Source of the DNA: Isoetes taiwanensis
Taxonomy: Eukaryota; Streptophyta; Lycopodiopsida; Isoetales; Isoetaceae
Direction of reading: 5' to 3'
NCBI GenBank assembly: GCA_021234155.1
Contig: JAJEKV010000109.1
Location: 1,593,736 to 1,657,735, forward strand
DNA length: 64,000 nt
This document shows, in pieces, positions 1 through 10,361 of the stretch. Each line of letters starts with the position of its first letter. Within the stretch, counting starts at the first letter, position 1. A program made the position numbers and the translations under genes. The notes beneath the pieces were generated by a model. The model saw only the letters and a list, made by a program, of their open reading frames with translations, was not told where the DNA came from and searched no databases.

Positions 1-1170
1 AAAGAGCTCCTTCATAAGTTTTTTCAGCAGATATCATATGTAATAACTGTCATAGAATTTCAAAAACGCGGATTGCCCCATTCCCACCTCGTCCTGCGAA
101 CCGAGCCTGAGATACCTGTTGAGTGCATCGATGAGATCATCTCCGCCAAATTACCTGCAGATCCAGTCCTTCGAGGGCAAGTTCAAAAATTTATGATTCA
201 TAAGCATACTCATAGATGCTCGCCGGATGGCAAAACATGTTGCTACAAATATCCGAAGGATATCACTCCAACGACATATCTCGACTCAAAGGGTTATGTC
301 CAGTATAGGAGAAGAACTATAGATGATGTATGGGTGGTGCCATATAATGCATTTCTGCTCCATGAATTGGATTGCCACATTATGGTGGATATAGCATCTA
401 CAGTACATATATTCTCATACCTTTATGGATACATATATAAAGGATTTGACAGCGGAAGCTTTCGAGTTACCCAAGAGAGGCATTCGTCATTCATACCGTC
501 ATCATTAAGCAATCAGCATGAAGAACCTGCAGAAAGCTCGTCGAGAAGCAATACTGAAGGAGAGCGTGTCGCGGGTCAACCATCAGTAACGAAGAGTACC
601 ATAAATGGGTCATCAGAGAACATTTCATCTGATCAAGTTCCTAAAAGACCTCCCAGGGATGACATACAGGATTACTTGAGGGCACGGTATTTATCCACAA
701 CGGAGGCGGCATGGAGGACAATGTCCTATGATATAACTAATAAGTGTCCTGCTGTTAAATGTCTACCATTACATCTACCACTATCTAGCACACGATCATT
801 GTTAGATCGATACTTTTTACGCCCTTTAGATGCTGGGTTTGATACGTTCACGTACATTCAGTATCACGAACAACACACATTGATAGCATTCAATTCTGCC
901 TTGGTAGACGTACCTGGGAACTATGTAGAACAAGAACGAGAAGGATTCGTGACCAATATAGTGAAGAAAAGAGTGAGGCAGCCAATAGTTTGTAGAATAC
1001 GATTGCTATTGCCTCGAGTGGGAGAGGCATTCTATTTGAGACAAATTTTGCTGCACCGCCCTGCAAGGACATGGGATGAGCTGAAAATCGTCAATGGACA
1101 GCAATATGAAACGCATTCGCAAGTCGCCGAGGCGTATGGGTTGCTTATGCACATAACGAGGCTATATTAG
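1..1170 (+). pseudogene. Helitron Rep (HUH nuclease) domain and linker, 5'-partial
   Basis: The reading frame is open from base 1 to the stop at 1168-1170, so the true start lies outside the window; the TTG at 73 is not a start. Encoded LPHSHL at 73-90 carries the His-x-His of the HUH nuclease motif typical of Helitron Rep. It is followed by the conserved GYVQYRRR and VVPYN segments (about 290-350), a DIQDYL block (about 660-680) and the RxGEAFYLR / VNGQQYETH segment leading into the helicase (1015-1120). A serine-rich stretch near 500-640 is a likely linker. The frame closes before the helicase begins, whereas intact Helitrons encode Rep and helicase as one protein, so I call it broken. Assignment rests on motif order. 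Confidence 0.85.
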
Positions 1171-1263
1171 TGATGGAAGAAGTCGCTTCTTATCATTGAG
1201 TCCCACACAAGCGCGGTTTCTTTTTGTTATGTTATCACCGACCAAGGTCCAAAGAATTGAGCT

Positions 1264-2065
1264 ATGGAGCAGGTTCAGAAAGTACCAATGAGTGTTGACC
1301 TGCTAGACGAGTACCCAGATGATGAAACAATCGCTTTTAATGAATCCCTTCATTTAATCAACAACATTCTAACACAACATAGTACCAACATCATGGCATT
1401 TGGTCTCCAACTGCAGCCTCGTCTTGGGAGAGATGTCATGCATGAATTATAAAATTTTCTCACCATGGACTGGTGACTTAGATGAAGTAATGCAAATGAC
1501 GAGCATAATGAAAAATGACCAACGAAAGATATATAGTTTCGTTCGGGAATGGCTTGAATCCCTAGAAAGCAACCAACCTTTGTTCATCGATGGAAAGGCC
1601 GGCAGAGGTAAAACATTCCTTCTAAATTGTATATGCCTATTGATACGAGGCAACCAAGGTATAGTTCTTCCATGCGGTACGACAAAGATTAGCGTGTCTC
1701 CAATACCCGTGAGGACGAACAGCCCACTCGTTGTTCCAAATCCCCGTGAAGAAATTAATGCGCGGGCTTCATTCAACGATAGAACATGATTCTGGAGCAA
1801 ATGGATCCGCTCATTGCAAACTAAGGTCATCATCTGGGATGAATTGCCAATGGCCAATAAAGCTGTCATAGAAAGTACCCATCATCTATTACAACGACTA
1901 TGCAAGAACAATCTTCCCTTTGGAGGCAAGCATTTCATTGCTTCTGGAGATTTTAGACAAGTCGCGCCTGTTGTAAAGGGAGGGGGGAGAAATGCAGCAT
2001 ATAATGCATCCATAAAATCCTCATCACTGTGGCAAACTTTTCGTGTAATGAGATTGGAAGAGCCG
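1264..2065 (+). pseudogene. Helitron PIF1-type helicase, N-terminal half
   Basis: Superfamily 1 helicase half, spread over two frames. Encoded GKAGRGKTF (about 1592-1618) is the Walker A loop. IIWDELP (about 1829-1850) is Walker B, and ASGDFRQVAPVV (about 1940-1975) is the next conserved helicase motif. A stop at 1789 and a frame change before 1814 break the reading frame between Walker A and B. The frame of the second block runs cleanly to LEEP at the LINE insertion site and continues in the same frame on the far side of the LINE at 9106. The helicase would unwind DNA during rolling-circle transposition. Confidence 0.85.
2050..2065 (+). repeat. Left target-site duplication of the LINE
   Basis: GAGATTGGAAGAGCCG is repeated perfectly at 9106-9121. 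Removing 2066-9105 plus one copy restores the helicase frame. Confidence 0.93.
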
Positions 2066-3699
2066 GAAAAAGTGAAAGGTGGGATAACGGATGGGAGCAC
2101 CTACAACTCGCGCCTCAACGTCTATGGACTCCACCCCGAGAATTTGCAAGGGATCTCCCACCCCCGATGGATGAGGCCTTGCTAGAGGCTGTTCTCCAGG
2201 GGTTGGGTTTCCCCCAAATTCCTTGGGATCATCACGATTCGGTGCTGATTATAGAAAATCTAATTAGGCTAGCAATAGAAACTAGATCTCGGGTTGGGTT
2301 CTGCAGAATTAGCTTCAACTTCTTCTATCTTTGCATCCTGTGCTTTGATAGAGTTGGATCCATTAGAGTCACCACGCATAACTCTCAACCCTTCTTAGGA
2401 AATAGATTTGAGAGAAATCTCTTTCTTATGAATTGTCCTATCGATTTCGGAGTGGAACCTATCTATCACTGGGCCTCTTTCTTTGATTTGGAACCCGCAA
2501 GAACAATTCAAGAAATTGATACTGTAGTTTGGAGATTCTCGATAGCAAACTAGTATCCGTCGGGCCTGGGGTCCCGATTTCTGCTTTTCTTAGATTTCTT
2601 TTTCCTTGTGTACTCCGCTTTTTCTTGTTTTCCGTGCTCCTTTCCCCTCTTCTTGATTTGACCCCTCCCTTTCCATGATAGATCCTGGGTAGGGCCTGCT
2701 GGCCCTGTCATGATCCCCCTTTTTTCCTTCTCATCCCTTGATTTGACCCCTCAGTTTCCCTTTTTTGGCTCCTCTGTTTTCGATATGTCTTTCTCAAGGA
2801 TCTTTTCCAAACCTCTTTTTCCAAAACTCTTTTTAGCCTCCGCCATCCGGTGCGATTTTCTCTTAAGATCCAACAGATTGAGCACCACCATGGTCGCAAA
2901 GTTTGAAGCCTCATCTTCCCGAAAGTTAAGGTCAGGGCCTTCAAGCCCTGGGAAATAGACATCAGTGCATAGCGAAACGGAGCAGATCAGATAGTGACCG
3001 AAAACAGATTAAAGAACTCCATGCCCATTTCAATCTTCTAAAACTCAACAAAAAAAACAAATTATCATGGATCCGATGCGTGATTTGAAATCTTTCGGCT
3101 TTTGAGGAACAAGATAAAAATGAGTCTGATTTTTTAGAAGGCAGGTCTGATGACAAAAGATATGCTCTTAACACTCTTGACAAAATTCAGCACCTCGACC
3201 TTTTGCTCACCTCCAAAATGACGATCAAGTCGGGCCATTCTTCCCATAATCTGCGGCCCTTAAAGAATGGAGTTTTTAGAACAACCATGGATGAGCTCAA
3301 GTTGAGAGCTAATAAATGTTATTAGAAACTCTGTTCTGGGCCGGGTTGGAACAGAGTCTCTTTCAAGATGGTTGAAAGATGGGCTGAAACTTTTCCAAAT
3401 GTTGCCGATAAATGGAATAAGGATTTCAAGTACATTACGGAGGTCGCTATTCCTGATGCAAATTGTCACCTCAAGGCACTAAAGCAAAATTTGGTATTAG
3501 TGAGATGCCATTCTCAAGTTCAAATGGCTGCAAATGTATTGATAGCAACGGTTATTTTATTCCCGAGGAAGTCGCCAATTGTACATGCCCGAACTGCACC
3601 GAATTCAAGAATGCTAACCTCCACGAGATCAAGTACAAGGAAAAAGAAAATAAAGTGCCAAGGCAGACAAGATAAAAAGTAACATCTCTTACTCTGATA
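2066..3699 (+). other. LINE 5' leader and broken N-terminal ORF1 segment
   Basis: Short open stretches (2080-2553, 2710-2958, 3368-3682) interrupted by stops. Translated in one frame, 3463-3675 contains a CxC and a CxCxxC cluster (CKC, then CTCPNC), which could be a zinc-binding segment of ORF1 now out of frame with the DUF4283-like part. There is no complete gene here. A T- and C-rich stretch lies at about 2560-2830. Confidence 0.5.
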
Positions 3700-4734
3700 T
3701 TGTTCAAAATTCTGTTCCAAAAATTTCAGAAATACATTCCTATGCATGTACTAATAAGGATGCAGAAATTCAGCCAAGCCAAGGTTGATATCCCTGACAT
3801 TTTAGATCTTTCCACCATTAGGGACCACTCAGCCTCAAATATTTTCCTTGACAGGGGCCTTATCTTCCATTTTCCCAATTCCTGTCCTGCTCCTAGCGAA
3901 GTCAAGTTCCACATCACTAAACTCCACCATTGCAAAATTGCCTCCATTCTGAAACTGGATACCAAAACTTTTCAAGTCATCTGCCAAGACAATTATCATG
4001 CCAAGAATATGCTCAAAAAGAGAATTAGAAGTTTTGGTAAACACTTGGTATACATTATGAAGTGGTTTCCTGATTTCATTCCAGGGGACCATTCTAATAT
4101 CTCCATTATTACCTGGGCCAAATTCCCGAACTTGCCCCCATCCCTATGGACGCCCAATCACCTTCGAGCCATTGGCAATCATCTCGGCCAGGTCTTAGAC
4201 ATCAGTATTCCCCAAACCAATTTCCCTTCTGTCTGCCTCTCCAAATCCATTTCCTCTGATTGGACTCCCTCGGTGAACATCAAGATCTCGCATTCTAAGC
4301 TTACGCAAATTCAGATCAATTACAGCAATGTCCCCTACTCTGCCCCTAAAACTGAGATAACTGAAGAGACAGCTAAGAAGAGTAATGTGGTTCAATCTGA
4401 AGTTAAACAAGTATGGGTACAAAAGTCTTCCAAGAATCATTGTACCCTTCCTGATCAGAAGATGATCAATCACAGCAGCAGCAGTAACAAGGCATTTAAC
4501 AGCCCAACTGATATCCTTATCGAAGATCATAACAGTTTGAGTCTAAAACCCTCCAGCTCTATTATGCACCCTTCTGATCTTTTAAATTTCAGACCCAGCA
4601 GACCCATTCCTTCAAATATTATGAATCTTTTCAACATTAAGCTGCAGTTCGAGTTGGACCCAAAGATCATAATCATGACAATTGGAGAGAATGATCAAAA
4701 CCAAATTATCCTTCCGACCCCAAAGAAGGTTTAA
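3700..4734 (+). CDS. LINE ORF1, gag-like protein with DUF4283-type domain
   Basis: An intact frame of 344 codons. The N-terminal half resembles the DUF4283 domain of plant LINE ORF1 and related retroelement gag proteins: a block ending in MKWFPDFIPG (about residues 115-125) is followed by ITWAKFPNLPPSLWTPNHL and then GNHLGQVL (about residues 135-165). The C-terminal half is polar and low in complexity. ORF1 proteins of this class bind RNA and accompany the LINE transcript. The cysteine cluster seen upstream in another frame suggests the original ORF1 was longer and has lost its N-terminus by frameshift, so the ATG used here may not be the ancestral start. Confidence 0.7.
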   Translation: MFKILFQKFQKYIPMHVLIRMQKFSQAKVDIPDILDLSTIRDHSASNIFLDRGLIFHFPNSCPAPSEVKFHITKLHHCKIASILKLDTKTFQVICQDNYHAKNMLKKRIRSFGKHLVYIMKWFPDFIPGDHSNISIITWAKFPNLPPSLWTPNHLRAIGNHLGQVLDISIPQTNFPSVCLSKSISSDWTPSVNIKISHSKLTQIQINYSNVPYSAPKTEITEETAKKSNVVQSEVKQVWVQKSSKNHCTLPDQKMINHSSSSNKAFNSPTDILIEDHNSLSLKPSSSIMHPSDLLNFRPSRPIPSNIMNLFNIKLQFELDPKIIIMTIGENDQNQIILPTPKKV

Positions 4735-4980
4735 GCGTAAGAGCAATGTCACCATTATCGAGATCTCCTCCGAGCAAGATTGAACTCAAGTCATCAAAAA
4801 AAGGAAAAAGAGACACCAATCCAAGAATGATGGAGCCGTGAAGACCCCATCGGAAGAAGTCCTGTGGAGCATCTCTCTCCTTATAAATCTCCCTCAATTT
4901 ATAATGAATAGCTCTCTTAACATAATTACCTGAATCTTCAAGATATTAATGATTCCAAAGAAAAGGGATAGACTTAGAGT

Positions 4981-5901
4981 TTGCCTCTCCTCCCCCTAAC
5001 CCCGATTTCCTTCTTTTGCAAGAGCACAAATTGCATGATGACGATTTCAGCTCAAAGATAGCCGTGACCCTCCCTCCCGGCATGGAGACTTGGGCCCTTT
5101 CTCGCTAATAATAGCTCGTGGAGTGGCCATTTGTCGGAAAAAGAATCTCAACATCACCGATCAAGATATGGTCAATGACAACTTACGGCAGATGGCGATT
5201 CTTTGTTTCAAGATGGACAACCTCGATTAGCCATCATCAACATTTATGCTTATAATAGCCCAGCCGAGAGAACAGTCATTTGGAACAAGATCATAAGTAG
5301 TCTGAATAATACTGAGGTTGATGAAATTATAATGGGAGGGGACTTCAATATGGTCACTCACAGTTTTATGAGAAATCGGAATTTCAGGCCTCTCTCACCA
5401 GATGAAAATAACTCATGGTCTAACTTGATTTCTCTTAACAATCTTATTTTAGCTAGAACCTCCCCTGATGAGTTTAGCTGGACTGATCGTAGGATTAATC
5501 CGATCTGCTGCCTTCATGATAGATTTTACCTCGAAAAATCTCTGAATTTAAGTGAAAGAGTTATTAATCTGAAAGGCTATAATCTGGCTGATCACTTCCC
5601 CCAGCTCATTATCATTCGAACAAATAGTGAGTCTGCAACCAAGAGAAATTCCTACTTCAAATTAAACTCCCAGCTTATTAATCACTTAGATTTTAAGGAT
5701 ATTATTCTGGAGGTGATCAATTCTACTGTTAAACCCCATGGCAGCTATGGTTGGATGACCTGGTGGTGTAATCTTGCTAAGCTCATTAAAAATAAGCTCA
5801 AAATCTGGGGGAAAGAGATTCACAATGCTAAAACAGCCCACTTGATTAATCTTAGAAGTCTTCTTCCAAATGTCACCGGAGAGGAGTATAAATGTAATTA
5901 G
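4981..5901 (+). pseudogene. LINE ORF2, APE-type endonuclease domain
   Basis: Encoded LLLQEHKL (about 5010-5035) matches the glutamate motif of the exonuclease-endonuclease-phosphatase fold. INIYAYN (about 5238-5258) and MGGDFNMV (about 5332-5355) follow in order, the latter being the catalytic GDFN motif. NLADHFPQLI (about 5581-5610) corresponds to the terminal SDHxP motif. Frameshifts separate the first motif from the open frame starting at 5203, and a stop at 5899-5901 separates this domain from the RT. In an active LINE this nuclease nicks target DNA to prime reverse transcription. Confidence 0.8.
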
Positions 5902-6180
5902 TCTTGAGATTGAAGCAGAGGAATTAAGGATTGTCTTGCTGGTTGGAGACTAAAATCCAAGATAACCGAGCTAAAAGAAGATGAAAGGGCACACTCCAAA
6001 TATTTCTTTGTCAAAGCCAAGGGCAGAGTCAAAAGAAACAAAATTGAAGAGGTCTTGGTCAATGGTATTAAAATTAATGGAGATGATAATCTGAAGATTG
6101 CTGCTACCAACCATTTTACTAACATTATGGGCACCAAAGGCAGAAATTAACCAAATAGGAAAGCGAAAAACTTCATCAAA

Positions 6181-8420
6181 ATGGAAGAAAGAGTTACTCA
6201 AGATCAGAACATAGCCTTAACCAGCCTTTTTTCCATTGGTGAACTCAGCAAAGTGGTTAATAGTATGAAGAATGGTAAATCCCCGGGACCAGATGGCTTT
6301 CCAGCTGAATTTTTCAAAGCAACCTGGGACATCTTGGGATCATACATTCTGAATGTTGCTAATGAATTTATTTTAAGAAAGAAGATTGATGATAGAATCA
6401 ATACCAGCTTTATCTCTCTGATCCCAAAAACTCCTGAACCCATCTCCTTTTCGGATTACAGACCTATTTCTCTAACTAATGTCATATACAAGATTATTTC
6501 AGGTGCTATTACTCAGAGGCTGAAGGAGATTTTAAACAATATTATCAGTCAGAGCCAATCGGCTTACTTGAAAGGAAGGAATATTCTGGATAATGTTGCC
6601 ACTGCTGCTCTTGGCCTCAGATGGGCAAAAGATTCCAATCAAGAGATTGCTCTTTTGAAACTCGACATCACTAAAGCATTCGATACAGTCAATTGGAATT
6701 TTCTTAAAATTTGCTGCAGGAAACTCGGTTTCAGCACTAGCTCAATCAACCTCTTCACAGCAATTCTCAACAACTCCTCTTCCTCGGTTTTAATTAATGG
6801 GGAATGCAGCCCCTTCTTCAACATTAAAAGAGGAGTCAAACAGGGTTGCCCCCTGGCCCCCTTCCTTTTTATTATTGTCATGGAAGCCCTCCACAGCAGT
6901 CTGCAGAAAGCCAAAGAGGAGGGAACTGTAACAGGTTTATATCTCCCTACAAATGATATGACTGATCAATTCTTAAATGGGCATTTTGCAGATGATACTT
7001 TTATCCTCTTATCCATGGATCTTCAGTCGATAAATCATACTAAGGATATCCTAAATGACTTTGGTAACTTTTCTGGATGCAAGATTAATCCTGCCAAATC
7101 TAAGATTACCTCCCCCATAACTCATATCTGGGAACTCAAGCAGCCACTCTCCTTGATTGCAGTTTCAACCCCCCAAATACTCATTCTAAATTGCTTGGCA
7201 TTCCTTTTGCTATTCGTTCAAATGCAGCAGATTTATGGAATGGCATCATTGAGAAATTTTACCACAAAGTTGATACTCTCAACTCCAAATTCCTTTCTAA
7301 AGCTGGTCGGGCAATTCTTGCGAACTCGGTTATAGCCTCAACCCATGTTTATCAATCCTCCTTCATCCTTGCTCCTAAATATGTTTACAAAAAGCTGCAG
7401 GGTATCCTTGGAAGATTCATCTCCTGTGGCAGTAACAGAAGATGCTGGACTCCTGTCTCAATGGAAGAATGCTGCAAGCCTAAGTCTATGGGAGGTTTGG
7501 GAATTATCAATATTGAAAAGCATGCCACAGCCCTTGCTGCAAAATACTTTTTCAGATCTATTACAGATAAGATCCAAAGATCCGGGCCCGTCCTCATCAA
7601 GCACTACATCCTCAAATGTAAGCCATACGGTTGGAACATCAAAATGTTACTTCCAGATGCAGCCTTTTTCGAGTTTCAGATCCCCAACAATTGTCCTCCC
7701 TTGATAAGGAAATGGATAATGGCTTGGAAGCAGGTAAAAGGGATGTATTCATGGGAGAAAGGAATTTCCCTTTCTCAACATATTTTCTGGAATCCTTACC
7801 TTCTCGGAGACAACAGCTCCCATTGTCTCATTAGAAACTTCCCAGACCAAGCTAAATTGTGGCAAGAAAAAGGTTTGATCACAATCTCAGATCTGTTTGA
7901 TGCTAACGGTCCTATTCCTTTTGATTCTTCTGACATCAGGTATGAAGATGATAGCAGCAGATCTCTTTATAATGCCATTTCAAATTATATCTCTCAAGCT
8001 GAATGGAACAATAGCAATATCACTTGGCATTATAAAGGGAAATTCATTTTTAAAGTAAAGGAGGCTTATAAATATCTTATGAAAGATCAAGAGATGAGTG
8101 TACACCTCAAATGGGGAAATTTCTCGGAGAACGCCGCAAAAGCCAATCTTATCCATCTTTGGAAGTCCCCGATTAATCCGAAAATCAAGGCATTCATTTG
8201 GCAACTGTGGCATAAAAGTCTGGCCACAAACAGCAAGCGCTTCAGCTGTAATTTTTCAAATACTAATGTCTGCCCTAGATGTCTCTCGTATGCAGAAAAT
8301 GAAGACCATCTTTTTAGATCTTGCTTCGGGTCCCAATGGACAATTGAGATCTCCTCGAGGCCTTGTCTCTCCCGAGAGTCCCGAATCTCTCCCCAGCCTC
8401 TCCTCGAGAGTCCCGAATAA
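6181..8420 (+). pseudogene. LINE ORF2, reverse transcriptase and C-terminal zinc-binding domain
   Basis: The first frame (6181-7335) carries the RT: GKSPGPDGF (about 6274-6300), SLIPKTPEPISFSDYRPISL (about 6415-6475), LLKLDITKAFDTVNW (about 6652-6697, with the first catalytic Asp), KRGVKQGCPLAPFLF (about 6828-6872) and FADDTF (about 6984-7002, the usual YADD/FADD active site). A frameshift in 7180-7335 moves the continuing protein into a second frame (7191-8420). That frame ends with KAFIWQLWHKSL and CPRCLSYAENEDHLFRSC (about 8262-8320), the CCHC-type zinc region of plant LINE ORF2. The last 90 bases of this frame contain a short internal duplication of a CGAGAGTCCCGAAT-like motif and are no longer family-like. 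Confidence 0.88.
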
Positions 8421-9105
8421 CGGAAAGGGCGAAATTAGTTTTCTCAAACAAATTATGATGTGTCTTGGATTCATAAAGTCTACTTATAAGTTCATCTTTT
8501 TGCAGAAAATTCTTTCTTATGAGCGCATCGGATCTCCTTCCCAAATAAGAAATATGAAGACATTCAAAAGTGGGCGACTGAATTTCTGACAGTCGCTCCC
8601 TTCATCACTTTGAAGAAGATTGTGATTGCACTTGCTCGTGGTGCCCTCCAAAGGACCTGAAGAGAGAATTCATCCGTCAAGCTAGAGATGCCGCAGAAAG
8701 TACAATTTTGCAAAATCCGTAACATGCCCATGCCTATACCAAAGATGACAATGGTCACGAAAAGGACCGGACCCTTTGATGGCGCCGGTTACTCCTCGGA
8801 TAGGAGACTTGATGTTGAGGATCAAATTCAGGATTGAAGACATCTTAAAACATTATAAAACTCTCGTCACTCTTATTTCGAGTTTTTGGCTTTGGTTTAT
8901 AACCTTTAGGCGTAAAAAACTGCTATATACTTATAGTTATTTCCTTCCTTGTTTGACATCTTTGGGTGTCATAGAATTTTAGTTAAACCCCCACTTTTCG
9001 GATTCACTTTCATGGAGGTTTTTTTTGGGTGGACACTCCCCATACAAGTAGTCATTTTTGTTCTCCTTTATAATATAAATATAATACCATCCTTCAATCA
9101 AAAAA
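8421..9105 (+). other. LINE 3' untranslated region and A-rich tail
   Basis: No supported gene. The segment is T-rich near 8870-9080 and ends in TCAAAAAA immediately before the right target duplication. Confidence 0.7.
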
Positions 9106-9121
9106 GAGATTGGAAGAGCCG
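9106..9121 (+). repeat. Right target-site duplication of the LINE
   Basis: Perfect 16-bp match to 2050-2065. The helicase frame resumes directly after it. Confidence 0.93.
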
Positions 9122-9973
9122 ATCCGTAACGCAGCTGACCCTGAACTAATGCGTTTCGTCGATCACATAGGAGAAAATTGGGAGGACCCGGCAGTCTCGG
9201 GTAAAAGCATGTTAGGGTGTCCCTTAAAAAGTATTATTTAGTGACCAAAAAAGTACCTAAAAAGTTAATATAACTACTAGCATAGAAGATAGCATTGAAT
9301 TTTTATATCCATGTGACATACTGCGAAATCCAATTTCATGTAAGACACGAAATACATTGTCGACAATTAATAAGAGTGTTGATAGCTTTAATGATCACAT
9401 TCTTGGTAGAGTTCCTAGTCCTGACAAATCGTATTATAGTCATGACCACATCACCGAGCAAGATGAAATCATACGCGACCACCCTTATGCAACCTCAGAT
9501 TTCCTTAATAACTTCACACATTCCGGAATACCCAACCATGAGCTGAAGCTTAAAGTAGGGGCCATATGCCGCATTATGAAACGGTTGGATATGGAAAAGG
9601 GTTTGGTAAAAAATGCGAGAGTTATGGTCGTGTCAATGTCATGGTGAAAGTACTAGACGAGGTATCCGAGGACAATGCATGTACATACCCGATTTCTAGA
9701 ACTGACTTTTTCTATCAACCAGAGAACCGGCCATGGACCATTCACAGACGACAATTGCCACTCCGTTTATCTTATTCGACCACCTTCAATAGCTGCCATG
9801 GACTGACATTGGATCGCGTTGTCATTGACCTGCGTACCGATGTATTTGCACATGGCCAGTTATACACGGCTCTTACTCGCATGCGGAAGAGAGAAGACGC
9901 ACTCATCCTCCTCTCACCAGAGAACACATCGAGGCGTACCAAAAATATCGTCTATAAGGAGCTCCTCTGTTGA
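9106..9973 (+). pseudogene. Helitron PIF1-type helicase, C-terminal half
   Basis: Continues the frame of the left half: after EEP the encoded DPELMRFVDHIGENWEDP (about 9136-9190) is the expected next segment. The frame is then broken and resumes at about 9357-9647 (SVDSFNDHILGRVP and HELKLKVGAICRIMKRLD) and 9566-9973. The last frame holds helicase motifs V and VI: SYSTTFNSCHGLTLDRVVID (about 9769-9830) and HGQLYTALTRMR (about 9850-9885). The stop at 9971-9973 closes the protein. At least two frameshifts make this a pseudogene. Confidence 0.87.
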
Positions 9974-10002
9974 TAAGGTACTTTTTTAGCTCTTCTTTGT
10001 AG

Positions 10003-10170
10003 TGTTCACAAAGGATGATGTAGCAGTGTATCGTCTGCAAGGAGTTAAACTTCAAGTAAGGTATGTCCTCTGCCTTTTATATGTATGGTATTGTACAGTT
10101 TACAAAGATGATGTAGCAGTGTATCATCTGCAAGAAGTTGAACTTTAAGTAAGGTATGTCCTTTGCCTTT
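10003..10170 (+). repeat. Tandem duplication, unit about 90 bp
   Basis: Two copies (about 10003-10078 and 10096-10170) share TGATGTAGCAGTGTAT, CTGCAAG and AAGTAAGGTATGTCC. They lie immediately 3' of the Helitron helicase. Confidence 0.75.
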
Positions 10171-10182
10171 CACAGGTACCAT

Positions 10183-10361
10183 GTGATGTGACGATCCTCT
10201 TATCTCCAGACAAATTGTCTGGAACAAATTGTGCTAATGTGTGTTTTCTCTGGCCACTATTTAGACAGGTATAGACGACTTCTTCAGTCCTCTTCTATAG
10301 ATGACACTATTCGGAAGTTATTCAGATAAGGTATGCCAAAGACAAAAAAAAAAAAAAAAAA
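10183..10361 (+). repeat. Repeat block X, copy 1 (161 bp plus an A18 tract)
   Basis: Identical over 161 bp to 13065-13225. It contains the perfect hairpin CCAGACA-AAT-TGTCTGG (about 10206-10222) and ends in an A tract at 10344-10361. No coding signal. Confidence 0.9.

Larger units (their letters stand above)
2066..9105 (+). mobile_element. Near-full-length plant LINE (L1-type non-LTR retrotransposon)
   Basis: A 7.04-kb element in the plus orientation: leader, ORF1 (gag-like), ORF2 with endonuclease, reverse transcriptase and a C-terminal zinc-binding domain, a 3' UTR and a short A-rich tail (about 9100-9105). It is bounded by the 16-bp target duplication. The gene order endonuclease-RT-zinc domain is that of plant L1 LINEs. 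ORF1 is open but ORF2 carries stops and frameshifts, so this copy cannot move by itself. The clean target duplication implies a fairly young insertion relative to its surroundings. Confidence 0.92.
1..9973 (+). mobile_element. Helitron rolling-circle transposon, coding part, interrupted by a LINE
   Basis: Helitron coding DNA in three blocks: a Rep-like domain (1-1170), the first half of a PIF1-type helicase (about 1264-2065) and its second half (9106-9973). The inserted LINE separates the helicase halves. The element continues off the left edge. I could not place the 3' terminal hairpin and CTRR end, so the right boundary given is only the end of recognisable coding sequence. Helitrons transpose by a rolling-circle route using an HUH nuclease fused to a helicase. 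Frameshifts within the helicase suggest this copy was inactive or has decayed. Confidence 0.85.

Noticed and set aside
1447-1869. 140-codon minus-strand frame
   Set aside because: Antisense shadow of the Helitron helicase Walker A-B region.
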